The notes beneath the pieces are model-generated. The model searched no databases, had not been told where the DNA came from, and saw only the letters and a list, made by a program, of their open reading frames with translations. A DNA stretch of 64,000 bases, taken from NCBI GenBank assembly GCA_963849635.1, contig CAWKIA010000018.1, positions 806,001-870,000 of the forward strand. Reading direction: 5' to 3'. Below, piece by piece: positions 50,190-60,200 of the stretch; the first letter of the stretch is position 1; each line of letters opens with the position of its first letter. Source of the DNA: CAVRUD01 sp963849635 (GTDB taxonomy: Bacteria; Chloroflexota; Chloroflexia; Thermomicrobiales; UBA6265). The position numbers were made by a program, and so were the translations under genes.

Positions 50190-51625
50190 CTATTTGGTAA
50201 CAGCTCGCAGGGCATCAGGGGCAACGACCGGGACGATGACCGGCTTGACCTTGCTCATCCACCAGGGAAGCGCTCCCTGCCACGCCCAGGCGCTCCATGA
50301 TGAGACGGTAGACCGGCTCCAGCTCTGCCATCAGGGCACTCGCGCGTCTCGTCTGGCAAATCGGAGAGCTGGCGCTTGAACGGCCCAAAGCCCTTCTTGC
50401 GTGTCGTGTAATAGAACTGGGCGTCGGTCATGCCTTCCTTGCGCTCGTCGCCATTGTTGGCGGCTAGGTGGGCGTAGATCGCGTTCTTCAGGTCTTGGGG
50501 GAAGGCCGCACTGTCGTAGAGCCGGTTCTGGAAAGCGGTCGCGAGGTGGACCTCGATTGCGTTCGCCTCGGCGAACCGGCCAAACGCCTCCTCCGGCAAG
50601 GTCGAGGCGCCGTGCTGCACGGCTCCGCCCATGCCGTAATCCGAGCGCGCCGCCGCCGACAGGGCGGCGAGGGTGTCGAAGTCGACGCTGACCTCGGCAA
50701 TGCTCCCGTCGGCCAGGACGATGCCGCCGTGTGACGTGCCGGTCTGGACACTGATCTTGGAGATGCCAGTCAGGGGTTTGCCCGCCTTCTCCGCCCGTGT
50801 GGCCAGGTCAGCCTCGTAGCCGTGCATGAACGCGTGCAGGTCTTCGACCGTGCTGTTCTCCTTGCCAACCTCACCGATCTCGCCACCGATGGAGACGGTG
50901 ACGCCCTCCGGCTCCGCCTCGCGGATGGCCTGGGTCAATTCGGCGGAGTGGACCGAATTGAGCCGCTGCTGCTCGCCGAGGGTGGGGAAGGAGAGGTCGA
51001 CGAGCGTCGAGGCATCGATGTCGATGTTGAAGTAGCCGGCCGCGATCGCTTCGATCGCCAACGACCGGACCGCCGCAATCTCCCCTTCCGGGTCCTTGGC
51101 ATAGGCTTTCGGATTCGCCTGGTAGTGGTCGCCCTGAATAAAGACCGGACCGCGGTGTCCCTCCTTGATCGCAGCCGCCAGGATGTTGGAGGCGTACTCA
51201 CCGGGACGCTGATCGGTGTAGCCCATCTCCGACCGGGCCAGCTCGAAGAGCACGATCTTGTTGTCGGTTAACGCGGCTGCTCGGAAGATCGTGCGGGCGG
51301 TGTCGTAGGTCAGACCACGGACGTTGATGGCGGGCGCGGTCCTGTTCGCGTACGCCCCGCGCCCGGCGGCGATGTAGAGATCGTGGATCGACGCGGGGAA
51401 GGCGCCCAGCGCGGGAGCCGCGACCCTGATGATCCAGCGAGAAGCCGCCTTGACTTCGTCGGCGCCAAAAAGCGCGGCATAGAGAAGGTCGTCGATCAGT
51501 CCGCTCCGAAACCCAGTCTCGTCGTGGATCTCAAGGCCGTCTCCGGCGATTGAGGCGATGCCATCGAGGGAGCGGTGAATGTCATCAAGGCTGGCGAACG
51601 GTTGCCGGACGGTGGTGGAAGACAT
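50190..51625 (-). CDS. Class II aldolase (fructose-bisphosphate aldolase-like), frame breaks near C-terminus
   Basis: Zn-dependent aldolase fold. Motifs: GPVFIQGDHYQANP (with the His of the metal site), AAGYFNIDIDASTLVDLS, SIGGEIGEVGKENS, SVQTGTSHGGIVL and VQHGASTLPEEAF. ATG 51625 follows AGAGGAGCC. The listed frame drifts after SDLPDETR (~50340). Two single-base switches (near 50340 and 50275) give ALMAELEPVYRLIMERLG, then WWMSKVKPVIVPVVAPDALR, ending at 50190. I infer this as the real end because it stays protein-like. About 478 aa, longer than classical Fba, so a tagatose- or sugar-bisphosphate variant is possible. The substrate is not certain. Confidence 0.8.
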
Positions 51626-51826
51626 GGTCGGCTCCTCTTGGCGCGCGACGCCTGGGCGGTCGGCGCCGCCTGATTCCTCTTCGCGCGGGATGCCCCGCCA
51701 CGGACCCTGGACGCCTGGATGTGCCCGCTGACGCGCCGGTCACCGGGCGGCCAGATTGTACCGGAGACCGCCCGGCCTTAGGACATGCAAATCTCTTGCC
51801 CAGACCGGTTTACGTCCGAGAACAGA

Positions 51827-51857
51827 GATGGCCGCAGGCATTTCGCCCGCGGCCATC
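51827..51857 (-). terminator. Terminator of cupredoxin gene
   Basis: GATGGCCGC pairs with GCGGCCATC, extended by GGC/GCC inside, and on the minus strand TCTGTTCT follows. It lies 39 bases after the cupredoxin stop. Next to it, at 51872-51892, the 7-base unit CGTCTCA is repeated three times. Confidence 0.7.
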
Positions 51858-51895
51858 CCCCGATCTCTCATCGTCTCACGTCTCACGTCTCACGA

Positions 51896-52462
51896 CTAAT
51901 TGATCGTGATCGTCCCTTCCATCAGGGCCCGGTGACCAGGGATGCCGCAGTAGAAGGCGTGCTGGCCGGTGGGGACATCGTCCGGAACGACCCAATTGGT
52001 GTCGCTCCCGGCCGGCATGTCCACGGGAGCGTCGTCGTTGTACCCCTCGATGATGAAGTTGTGCGGGCCACCGGAGCCGTCGTTGACCAGGTGGATCGTG
52101 CCGCCCCGGGCAATCGTGATCTCGTTCGTGCTCCAGGCGATACCGGGTGTGGAGAGCTCGACGACCTCGCCGCCCGCCGGCGCTTCACCGCCTTCGCCGC
52201 CACTGGCCGCCGTTCCACTTCCACCGGCCGCGCCGCCGGTGGCGTCTTCCACCGGGGTCGCATTCGGATCGGGCGTCGGCAGCGGTGTCGGCGCCCCGGC
52301 GACCGTCACCCGGGTAGCGACGTCCTCGACCGCTTCGTCGTCGTCATCACTTGAGCCGCAAGCACTCAGCCCCCAGATCGTGACCAGCGCCGCCGGGCCT
52401 AGCCCAAGGAGACGCCGCCGGTCGAGCCGGTTGATCCGCACAATCCCACCCCGTTCCACCAT
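51896..52462 (-). CDS. Cupredoxin lipoprotein
   Basis: Type I copper protein fold at the outer face of the membrane. ATG 52462 follows GGAGGAAAA; the frame beyond is not used. The N-terminus has a Tat-like RLDRRRLLGLGPAALVTIWG and lipobox LSAC, so it is a lipoprotein. A low-complexity Ala/Gly/Glu/Pro linker (~60 residues) leads to a blue-copper domain. The ligands appear as His in GGPHNFIIEG and Cys, His and Met in FYCGIPGHRALM. Length is 188 aa. It may carry electrons to or from a membrane complex. It diverges from the alpha/beta hydrolase. Confidence 0.85.
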   Translation of the reverse strand: MVERGGIVRINRLDRRRLLGLGPAALVTIWGLSACGSSDDDDEAVEDVATRVTVAGAPTPLPTPDPNATPVEDATGGAAGGSGTAASGGEGGEAPAGGEVVELSTPGIAWSTNEITIARGGTIHLVNDGSGGPHNFIIEGYNDDAPVDMPAGSDTNWVVPDDVPTGQHAFYCGIPGHRALMEGTITIN

Positions 52463-52717
52463 TTTTCCTCCGCACACATACCTATCGCGCCCGATCATGG
52501 ACCGGCACGTTGTCACGCACAGTTTCGCCGATCCAGACCAGACGTGCGCCCCGCATTGTGCGGTCACACCCAATTTCTGGAAGACAGACGGTACGTTAGG
52601 CGCTGATTCACGCGATCGGAAATGATACGTTGGACGGTGCAATCGCGCTGGAAGGCCGCCACGCTGGACCGGCGCCACACGATGAACCTCCTGGCTCATC
52701 GAACACATGGAGGCTCA

Positions 52718-53542
52718 ATGTCGATCGTCCCCGCCACGCCGAACCGCTCCTACACCGTCGATGCCTCCGGGACCAGCCTGGCGGTGACCGACTATCAACC
52801 GGCGAATCCGGGGGCTCCGACCGTCGTCCTGGTCCATGGCATCGGTAGCCGCGGCGTCTCCTGGTTCCCTGTGATCGATGACCTTGCCCTGTCGTTTCGG
52901 GTGGTGACATTCGACCTTCGTGGCCACGGCAACTCCGCCAAGCCCGACAGCGGTTACCTGCTTCCCAACTACGCTCGGGATCTGGACGGACTCCTCACGG
53001 CTCTGGACCTCGACCGGCCACGCGTCATCGGGCACTCGCTCGGAGGCCTGACCACCCTCCGCTGGGCCGCCGATCACCCCGGGAAAGCCACTGCGATCGT
53101 GCTCGAAGATACCGCCCTTAGCGGCGGGCCCTCCCTGCGACCCGCATTCGACGGCTGGCTGGCACTCTCCAAAATGACGGTCGAACAGGCGGCCGCCTGG
53201 TACGCCGCCGAGTATCCCCACTGGAGCGAGGAGGATTGCATCCGCCGCGCCCAGAGCATCACGTCAGTCCATCCCCGCGTCTTCGAGGAACTCCGGGACG
53301 AATCGACCTCGGCCGACCGGCCGCCACGGCTGTTCGGCGTCGAGAAGATCACCTCGCCGATGATGCTGGTCCATGGTGACGTCACCGACGGCAGCATGGT
53401 CCAACCCGAGGACGCCCGGCGCCTCACCCAGATGGTGCCCGGCCTCCGCATCGCCCGCATCCCCGCCGTCGGGCACAACGTCCACCGCGACGCCCGGGAA
53501 GCATTTATAGCAACGGTGGTCCCTTTTCTACTCGGACAATAG
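52718..53542 (+). CDS. Alpha/beta-fold hydrolase
   Basis: 274-aa hydrolase. Features: LVHGIGSRGVSW (oxyanion), FDLRGHGNSAKP, nucleophile elbow GHSLGG, and the late His in PAVGHNVHRDA; the acid is probably Asp in MMLVHGDVTDGS. ATG 52718 follows GGAGGCTCA. The substrate is unknown; similar proteins are annotated as esterases or lactonases. It is divergently oriented to the cupredoxin gene. Confidence 0.85.
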   Translation: MSIVPATPNRSYTVDASGTSLAVTDYQPANPGAPTVVLVHGIGSRGVSWFPVIDDLALSFRVVTFDLRGHGNSAKPDSGYLLPNYARDLDGLLTALDLDRPRVIGHSLGGLTTLRWAADHPGKATAIVLEDTALSGGPSLRPAFDGWLALSKMTVEQAAAWYAAEYPHWSEEDCIRRAQSITSVHPRVFEELRDESTSADRPPRLFGVEKITSPMMLVHGDVTDGSMVQPEDARRLTQMVPGLRIARIPAVGHNVHRDAREAFIATVVPFLLGQ

Positions 53543-53580
53543 CCCGCACCCCGCGGCCGCAGCCGACCGACTCGACCGCA

Positions 53581-54144
53581 TACGGGCACAGTTGCGTCCC
53601 TGATTCATCAACGGCGGGGCGCAACCAGGAACGACCGGACACCTACGCGGACGGCGGCTGCGTGAACACCGCAATCTCGTGCGACGACAACGACCCGTGC
53701 ACCCAGGACTCATGCACGGAGAGCGGCTGCTTCTACGCGCCGCTGACCGGCGCGGCATGCACGACCGCTAGCGGCGCGGCGGGCACCTGTTCCGCCGGGG
53801 CCTGTATTGCCACGACGACTACGACGACCACGGCGGCGCCAACGACCACAACGGCACTCACGACCGCAACTACCACGACCACGTCGCCGCTGCTTGGGAC
53901 GTGCCCAGCTGGGCAGGACATCTGCGGGGCCGTGCAGGTAGTCAACCGGTGCAACAGCAACGACCGCTGCTTCTGTATCGTCTCCATCGAAGGCGTCAAC
54001 CTATGTGCTCAGTTTGATGCCAGTCCGGAGGGCTGCAACTACCAGTCGTGCACGTCCGACGCCGGGTGCCCGGAGGGGCAATACTGCTCCCACTCGCACC
54101 AGAATTGCTGCGGTGGCGTCTGCGTGCCGCCGTGTTTCACGTAG
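53581..54144 (+). pseudogene. 5'-truncated secreted Cys-rich protein
   Basis: The frame starts without signal peptide or ribosome site directly after the hydrolase gene and contains DGGCVNTAISCDDNDPCTQD, SCTESGC, GTCSAGAC, a Thr-rich linker of ~30 residues, then CPAGQDICGAVQVVNRC and a last Cys module ending CVPPCFT. The parts match the second half of the Cys-rich proteins at 39967 and 41043. The only start inside is GTG 53662. It looks like a remnant lacking its N-terminal half. Confidence 0.6.
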
Positions 54145-54236
54145 GCGGAGGGCCCGGGGCCGCCAGCCGTCAGGACGGACAGCAACGGTCCAATCCCCGC
54201 TCTCGCACGGTCAGACGTCATGTACAGGAGATCGTC

Positions 54237-55328
54237 TCAGGCAGGGCGGCGGGCGCGCTCAATGAGGGCGGCGATGAGGGCGACGACATCGTCGTCCGAA
54301 AACTCCTCGATCGCATCGCCGACCGAGATTTCTGCCATGGTCAGGTTGGGCAGTGCCGTTTCCCAGAACGCGCCGAAGAGCCAAATCCTGTCCGCCTCGG
54401 CGATTTCCCATGCTGCCTGCTCCAGGCGGTCTCGCTCGCCGGGCAAGTAGATCTGGATCGCGTTCGTGTGCGGCGGCAGTGGCGCGATCGAGACCCCGGG
54501 GAGGTCGGCGAGCGCCAAGGCAAGGGCGCGGGCGCGGGTATGATAGGCAGCCATCCGTGGGAGGTGGACGCGGAGCCCATCCAGGGCGGCGAGGGCGTAG
54601 GGGAAAGCGGTGTAGAGATTGGCGCCGTGGGGCGTCTTCCAGTCGCGGGCCTGGGCGATGAAGTCGGCGGGACCGGCCAGGATGCAACCCGCCAAGCCAC
54701 CGAGCCCCTTGTAGAACGAGACGTAGATCGAGTCGGCGAGGGCGGCGATCTCCGCGTAACTGCGGCCGTAGTACGGCGCCGATTCCCAGAGGCGAGCGCC
54801 GTCGATGTGTAGCGGCACACCCTTCCCGCGGCACCAGTCGGAAATGGCGACAAGGTCGTCCCAGGCGGTCAGCTTGAATCCGGCGCGCCGCAGCGGCAGC
54901 TCGACGGTGACGACACCGACCCGCTCGGTGATCGCTTCGAGGTCGTCGACCTGGAATGGGGCGGTCGTGCCGAGGCGAATGCCGCGGAGACCGTGCAAGC
55001 GCCGGTAGCCATCCCCTTCGTCGAGTTCGATATGACTCAACGGGTGGATAGCCACCGTTGGAACGCCGGAGCGGTCCGTCCAGACGCGCAAGGCGGCCTG
55101 TTGGGCAATGACGCCCTTCATGACGAAGACGGCGGACTCTTTGCCGAGCAGGGCCGCGACCTCGCGCTCTAATGTCCCGACGGCGCCGCCAACACCATAC
55201 GTGTCCGGCGGCTGATCGGCGTCAGGGGTGGCCGCCAGATGGGCCAACCACTCGCGGCTCGTCTTGGGCCGGTGGTGGGAGAGGAAGCGGGTACACCGCG
55301 CCTTCAGATCGACCAGGTCCGGACTCAT
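54237..55328 (-). CDS. Threonine aldolase-like PLP enzyme
   Basis: Fold type I PLP enzyme of the beta-eliminating lyase family, likely low-specificity threonine aldolase (threonine to glycine and acetaldehyde). Motifs: NKE-like ALLGKESAVFVMKGVIAQQA, the cofactor Asp in PLHIDGARLWES, and the PLP Lys in YVSFYKGLGGLAG. 363 aa, near the usual length. It lies at the downstream end of a minus-strand row with the SufT-type gene, 73 bases apart. Confidence 0.85.
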   Translation of the reverse strand: MSPDLVDLKARCTRFLSHHRPKTSREWLAHLAATPDADQPPDTYGVGGAVGTLEREVAALLGKESAVFVMKGVIAQQAALRVWTDRSGVPTVAIHPLSHIELDEGDGYRRLHGLRGIRLGTTAPFQVDDLEAITERVGVVTVELPLRRAGFKLTAWDDLVAISDWCRGKGVPLHIDGARLWESAPYYGRSYAEIAALADSIYVSFYKGLGGLAGCILAGPADFIAQARDWKTPHGANLYTAFPYALAALDGLRVHLPRMAAYHTRARALALALADLPGVSIAPLPPHTNAIQIYLPGERDRLEQAAWEIAEADRIWLFGAFWETALPNLTMAEISVGDAIEEFSDDDVVALIAALIERARRPA

Positions 55329-55401
55329 TGCAACGCTCTCCTAGCGGCAAGGCGTTTAGTGCCCAGAGTCTTCGCCCTCCATCGTCCCAAACGCGAGGCG
55401 G

Positions 55402-55713
55402 TTACCAGATCCCGAGTTCGTCCTTGGCTTCCTCGCTCATCAGGTCCGGAGACCACGGCGGGCTCCAGACGAGCTTGACATCCACCTGGCCAATGCCATC
55501 GAAGCTTTTGAGGGCGTCGGTGACTTCCTGGACGATCACAGGGCCGAGCGGGCAGCCGAGCGAGGTCAACGTCATGGTGACGAGGACGTCGCCGTTCTCT
55601 GCGATATCGGCGTCATAGACCAATCCCAGGTCGACGATGTTGACGCCGATCTCCGGGTCGTAAACGTTCTTGAGACCTTCCCGGACTTCGTCACGTGTAA
55701 AGGTAACGGCCAT
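55402..55713 (-). CDS. MIP18/SufT-type metal-sulfur cluster assembly factor
   Basis: Small (103 aa) DUF59 family protein with DPEIGVNIVDLGLVYD, the cysteine motif TSLGCPLG and the C-terminal WSPPWSPDLMSEEAKDELG. Members help Fe-S cluster maturation (SufT, PaaD-like). ATG 55713 follows AGGAGTGATGAA; the frame beyond is not needed. SufU in this window is 19 kb away, so the genes are not one cluster. Confidence 0.9.
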   Translation of the reverse strand: MAVTFTRDEVREGLKNVYDPEIGVNIVDLGLVYDADIAENGDVLVTMTLTSLGCPLGPVIVQEVTDALKSFDGIGQVDVKLVWSPPWSPDLMSEEAKDELGIW

Positions 55714-55838
55714 TTCATCACTCCTGATATGCACGTAGCGGTTGAGCGCTGCTGGTCCGGCGGATTAATTCCCACCGGGTCGAATCTCTGAAGTGTACTC
55801 GCCTGGCAACCACCTTCCGCCATCGCGGTGCCCAGGCA

Positions 55839-56645
55839 CTAGAGGAAGATGAGCATTGCCCCGGCCAGCAGAGGCGTGCCAACCAGCGCGGACCTCAGTA
55901 CCTGGCGCGGCGCCCGGCCGGTGTATCTGGCGCCGATGTAGGACCCGGACGAGAGCCCTACGATCGTCCCAATCAGGTGGGGACCGGAGACATCACCATG
56001 AAAAGCCATCGAGATGCCACCGCTCAAGCTGACGAAGATCAGGGTCAGCATTGTGGTGCCCACCGACTGACGCAATGGCAAGTGGAGGACCGTCAGCAGG
56101 CCAAGCTGCAAGAGAGGCGCCATGCCAACCCCGAAAAAGGCGGAGGCAACGCCTCCGCCGAGCCCAAGCAGGATAGCCAGGACCAGATCACGGCGGGGAT
56201 GACCGTCTCCGGACTCCGCGATGGCCAGGATCTGATCGGCGTAGCGGGTGCGCAGCCAGACGAGCAGGGCCAGAAACCACAGGGCTGAACCGGCCAGGAC
56301 CTTGAGGGTCGGTTCCGGAATACCCTGGCCGAGGTTCGCTCCGGCGATTGCCCCCGCGACGCCCGAGATGCCCACAAGAACGCCTGCCCGGACATCGATA
56401 TTCCCGTGACGATAGTGGGAGGCGGTTCCGGAGACACTGACGAAGCACATCGCAATCAGGCCGGTACCGATCGCCTCGTGCACTGGGAGGCCAAAGACGC
56501 TCGTGAGCAGGGCAACAGTGAGACCAGCCCCTCCCGCGCCGATGAAGCCGAGAAGGACTCCCAATGAGAAGGTAATCAGGATCAGCGCGAGGATGACTCC
56601 TATGTCACCGTTCAGGCTGCTAAGCCCGAAGTCAGCCAGGATCAT
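55839..56645 (-). CDS. TauE/SafE family permease (sulfite/organosulfonate exporter type)
   Basis: Membrane protein with about eight spans (LGVLLGFIGAGGAGLTVALL near the N-terminus, LLGLGGGVASAFFGVGMAPL at the centre, the paired family motif). The substrate is an anion such as sulfite in characterised members; not shown here. The start is unclear: ATG 56645 overlaps the preceding gene's stop by 14 bases and has GGAGG immediately before it, which suggests translational coupling. 268 aa. Confidence 0.8.
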   Translation of the reverse strand: MILADFGLSSLNGDIGVILALILITFSLGVLLGFIGAGGAGLTVALLTSVFGLPVHEAIGTGLIAMCFVSVSGTASHYRHGNIDVRAGVLVGISGVAGAIAGANLGQGIPEPTLKVLAGSALWFLALLVWLRTRYADQILAIAESGDGHPRRDLVLAILLGLGGGVASAFFGVGMAPLLQLGLLTVLHLPLRQSVGTTMLTLIFVSLSGGISMAFHGDVSGPHLIGTIVGLSSGSYIGARYTGRAPRQVLRSALVGTPLLAGAMLIFL

Positions 56646-56964
56646 CCTCCGGGTAGGACTGGCGCCGGCGCCGTGACGATCCGCCCTGGCCGTAACGATC
56701 TCCCGCGTCCCAGCCGTCGACACTGATTACGGTCATGCCGGTGGCGGTGTTGGTTGAACTCTGGTTGCGCAACCGGAACCAGAAGTAAAGGGCGATAGCC
56801 AGCGGAACAAGGAAAATCAGCAGGATGCCCAAGCGGACAATCAGTGAGATGACACCGTGGAAGAACCAGCCCATGATCAGGCCAAGGACCAGCCCGATCA
56901 GGAAGGTGATCCGCGGGACGCGAGTGCGGGCCCAGAAATCGAATGGGGGGGATGGTTGTTGCAT
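56632..56964 (-). CDS. Small membrane protein (110 aa)
   Basis: I do not recognise it. Two hydrophobic spans (FLIGLVLGLIMGWFFHGVI, LGILLIFLVPLAIALYFWF) are followed by a polar tail rich in Arg/Gln/Asp (RRRRQSYPEDDPG). ATG 56964 follows GGTGGAGTTCC. Its end overlaps the TauE/SafE gene, so the two may form a unit; it could be a partner or an assembly factor. Confidence 0.7.
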   Translation of the reverse strand: MQQPSPPFDFWARTRVPRITFLIGLVLGLIMGWFFHGVISLIVRLGILLIFLVPLAIALYFWFRLRNQSSTNTATGMTVISVDGWDAGDRYGQGGSSRRRRQSYPEDDPG

Positions 56965-57212
56965 GACGGAACTCCACCCGGACGCGGCAAGCGAACAGAC
57001 GCCGCGCCTTACCGGTATGCCGCAAGCGTACCGCATGGCCGGGCATTCTGAGCCCTAATCTGGTCGAACGATCGGGGTCGTTGGGTTGGCCGCCTGGCGA
57101 CGGGACAGAATCTGACCAATCGGCGACAATGCGCTCCCCGCCAGAAGAACGAAACTCACGTCTAGACGGTTCCCCGATCGAATTCTTCCGCAACAGTTGA
57201 TGGTGACGGAGC

Positions 57213-57218
57213 GTATAC
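57213..57218 (+). promoter_or_regulatory. Possible -10 box of recQ
   Basis: TATACT lies 38 bases before the GTG chosen as the RecQ start. No good -35 is placed 16-18 bases upstream, so this is weak. It argues against the ATG at 57200 being the start. Confidence 0.3.
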
Positions 57219-57256
57219 TTCCTAGGACAGGTGTTCTATCGCCCACGGAGTCTCTC

Positions 57257-60200
57257 GTGCCCCAGGCCAGCCTTGAACCGTCTACCGCCCCGGCCCAGTT
57301 GACCCAGCGACTCCACCCGCTGGACGTGGCCGATGCCCTTGCTCTGCCCGCCAAGTTGCAGTGGACGCTCGTTGCCCGGTATCGCCACGATGGCGAGTTC
57401 GATGAGGCGGCGCATCTCCTCGACGCGATCGAGGCGCGCTCCGGCGAGACGGGCACGCTCCTCGAAGAGCGTGCCCGTCTCGCGTTCGCCCAGGAGGACT
57501 TCGCCGAGGCTGAGTCTCTGCTCAAGCAGCGGGTCGACCGCGCCCCGTCTGCCACTTCCCGGGTCGCCCTGGCCCGGCTCTACTTGGAGACCGGCGACCT
57601 GGAGCAGGCCCAGGCCATCGGTGAGGACCTCGCCCAGAGCGACGGTGGGCTGCAGACTGTTGCTGGGCTCAACGCCGACATCGCGAGAGCAACCGGCGAC
57701 ATCGAGGCTGCCCGTGCGTTCCATCGCCGGACTCTGGAGGAGCGCGGCGGCAACGTCCACGCGCTGCTGGCGATGGCTTCGCTCGACCTGGAAGACGGCG
57801 ACGCGGCTGCGGCTCAGATCCACCTCGACCTCGCCGTCGATGCCCTGGAGGGTGGCGGCTCGGTCCTGCAGATGGCAACCGCTGCCCAGATAGCGCTCGA
57901 AATAGGTGACTCAAACCGCGCCGCTACCCTGGAGGCCCGTTCACGGGAGGCAGACAGCGAACGCCTCGAGGCCCTGCGGGAGGAGATCGCGAGGCACCTC
58001 GGAATCGGTTACGAGCGCGCGCCGGCAGATCGTCCGGTCTCTCCGGCCCCTCGCCCTGCGTCAATGGCGGCGATGCCAACGCCGCCCGGAGGGTCCGTAT
58101 CTCTCCAGACACCCACTGAGCGGCCCAGAAGCAGTCCCGAGCCGCGCAAGGCCCGGGTGGCCGTCGAGGTACACGAGCTGGTCGAGGAGCCAGTGCACGA
58201 CGAGCCGGACCTTGAAGGGCAGTTCCCCGGCACACTGACCGCATTGAAGACGCTGTTCGGCTTTGACGGGTTGCGTCCGGGTCAGGCGGCCGTGATTGCC
58301 AATGTCCTGTCGAAACGGGACACCCTGGCGACGATGCCAACCGGCGCGGGTAAGTCGCTCACCTTCCAGTTGCCAGCCATGGTGCAGGACGGAGTGACTC
58401 TGGTCATCTCTCCGCTGATTGCCCTGATGAAAGATCAGGTTGAGACTCTCCCGGCTCCCGTCCGGGCCAAAACTGTGCTGATCAACAGCACGCTCAGCAT
58501 GGACGAAATGCGGCGGGCGCTGGCCGATGTTGAGGCGGGTGGCGTCAAGCTCGTCTATGCCGCCCCGGAGCGGCTCCGCCAGCACTCCTTCCTGCGTGCC
58601 CTGCGTACTGCCGGGGTGGCATTGGTCGTGATCGACGAAGCCCATTGCATCAGTCTATGGGGACACGACTTCCGCCCAGACTACCTTTCGATCCCGAAGG
58701 CCCTGCCGGAGTTGGGCCAGCCACCCGTTCTGGCGATCACGGCGACGGCAACCCCCGCGATGGCCCAGCAGATCGGCGCGGGGTTGGGCCGGGATCTGGC
58801 CCGGATACGGGTCAGCCTCTTCCGCAAGAACCTGTTCTACGAGGCCCATCGCTGCACCAACCGCGAGGACAAGGTCCGCCGCCTGGTCCAAATCTGCCAG
58901 GAGCAGAAGCAGAAGAACGCGGGGTGCGGCATCGTCTATGTCGGGTCACGGAAGGACGCGGAACAACTCGCCGGTCTGTTACGGGACCGCGGCATTGCCG
59001 CCTTGCCCTACCACGCCGGCCTCGATCCCACCGTGCGGGCCACCAACCAGGACCGGTTCATGGCGGGCGACCGCAATTCCCAGGTGATGGTGGCCACGGT
59101 TGCGTTCGGCATGGGCGTCAACAAGGCGGATGTCCGCTTTATCGTGCACCTCTCCCCGTCCCGCTCACTCGAAGCCTACGCGCAGGAGTCTGGTCGTGCC
59201 GGACGCGACGGCATGCCCGCGCGCTGCATCCTCCTCTATAGCGCAACCGATCAGGCGAACCTGACCCGGCAGGCGGCGCGCGATGCCCTGGAACTCGACG
59301 ATCTGCGCGCCGTCTACGCCCGGGTGAAGCGAGCCGCCTGGGGCCGCTGGGCGATCGTCGATCCGGCCGAGATCATGCCTCCGGTTGGGCAGGACGACGA
59401 CCCGGACGATGTCATCGACGTGCGCGTGGCGATCGGCGTGTTGGAGCAGGGAGGCCTGATCATCCGCCACCCGGACGCACCGGCTTCGCGCACACTTCGG
59501 CCAGCCTTCGGAGGCACCACGTTTGGGCTTGCCGGGTCGGCACCGTTATCCGAGGCGGATGCGACGACTTGGACGCGCATCAAAGACGGCCTGCTCGCGG
59601 ACGAGCAGGAGGATGATCAGCTCACGTTCCGGACAGCGGTTGCCTGCAACACGTACGACCTCTCACCAACCGACCTGGAACGCATCCTGGAGGGGCAGAC
59701 AGAATTCCGCGTGCGGGACGAGCGCCGGTTGGTCTGCCTGGAGCTTCTGCCCGCCGATCAGCAGTCCGGCGAGCGTCTCCGAGAAGTCCTTGAGCGGGCT
59801 CGAATCGAATCCCAGCGCCGCATCACCCTGATGATGGCGTATGCCAACGGGGGACGCTGCCGGCACGCCGTGATGGCGGCCCACCTGGGCGAGCGACTCT
59901 CCCCCTGCGAAACCTCCTGCGACGACTGCACCGGAGAGACAGACGCCACCGCCAATCAGGCGGTCTACCGCTCGCGCACAACCGCTGCGGACGCCAGGAT
60001 CGTATTAGAGACAGTTCGGACCCTCCCCTTCCCGATGGGCAAGACCGGGATCACCAAGATCCTGGCGGGGTCGGTGGAGAGCCGCGTGCGCTCCGACAGA
60101 ACCCCCACCTTCGGCAAGCTCAAGGATCTGAGCAAGGGCCGAATCGACGGGCTGATCGATTCTCTGATCGCCGATGGCTTCCTCAACCGGGACATGGAAC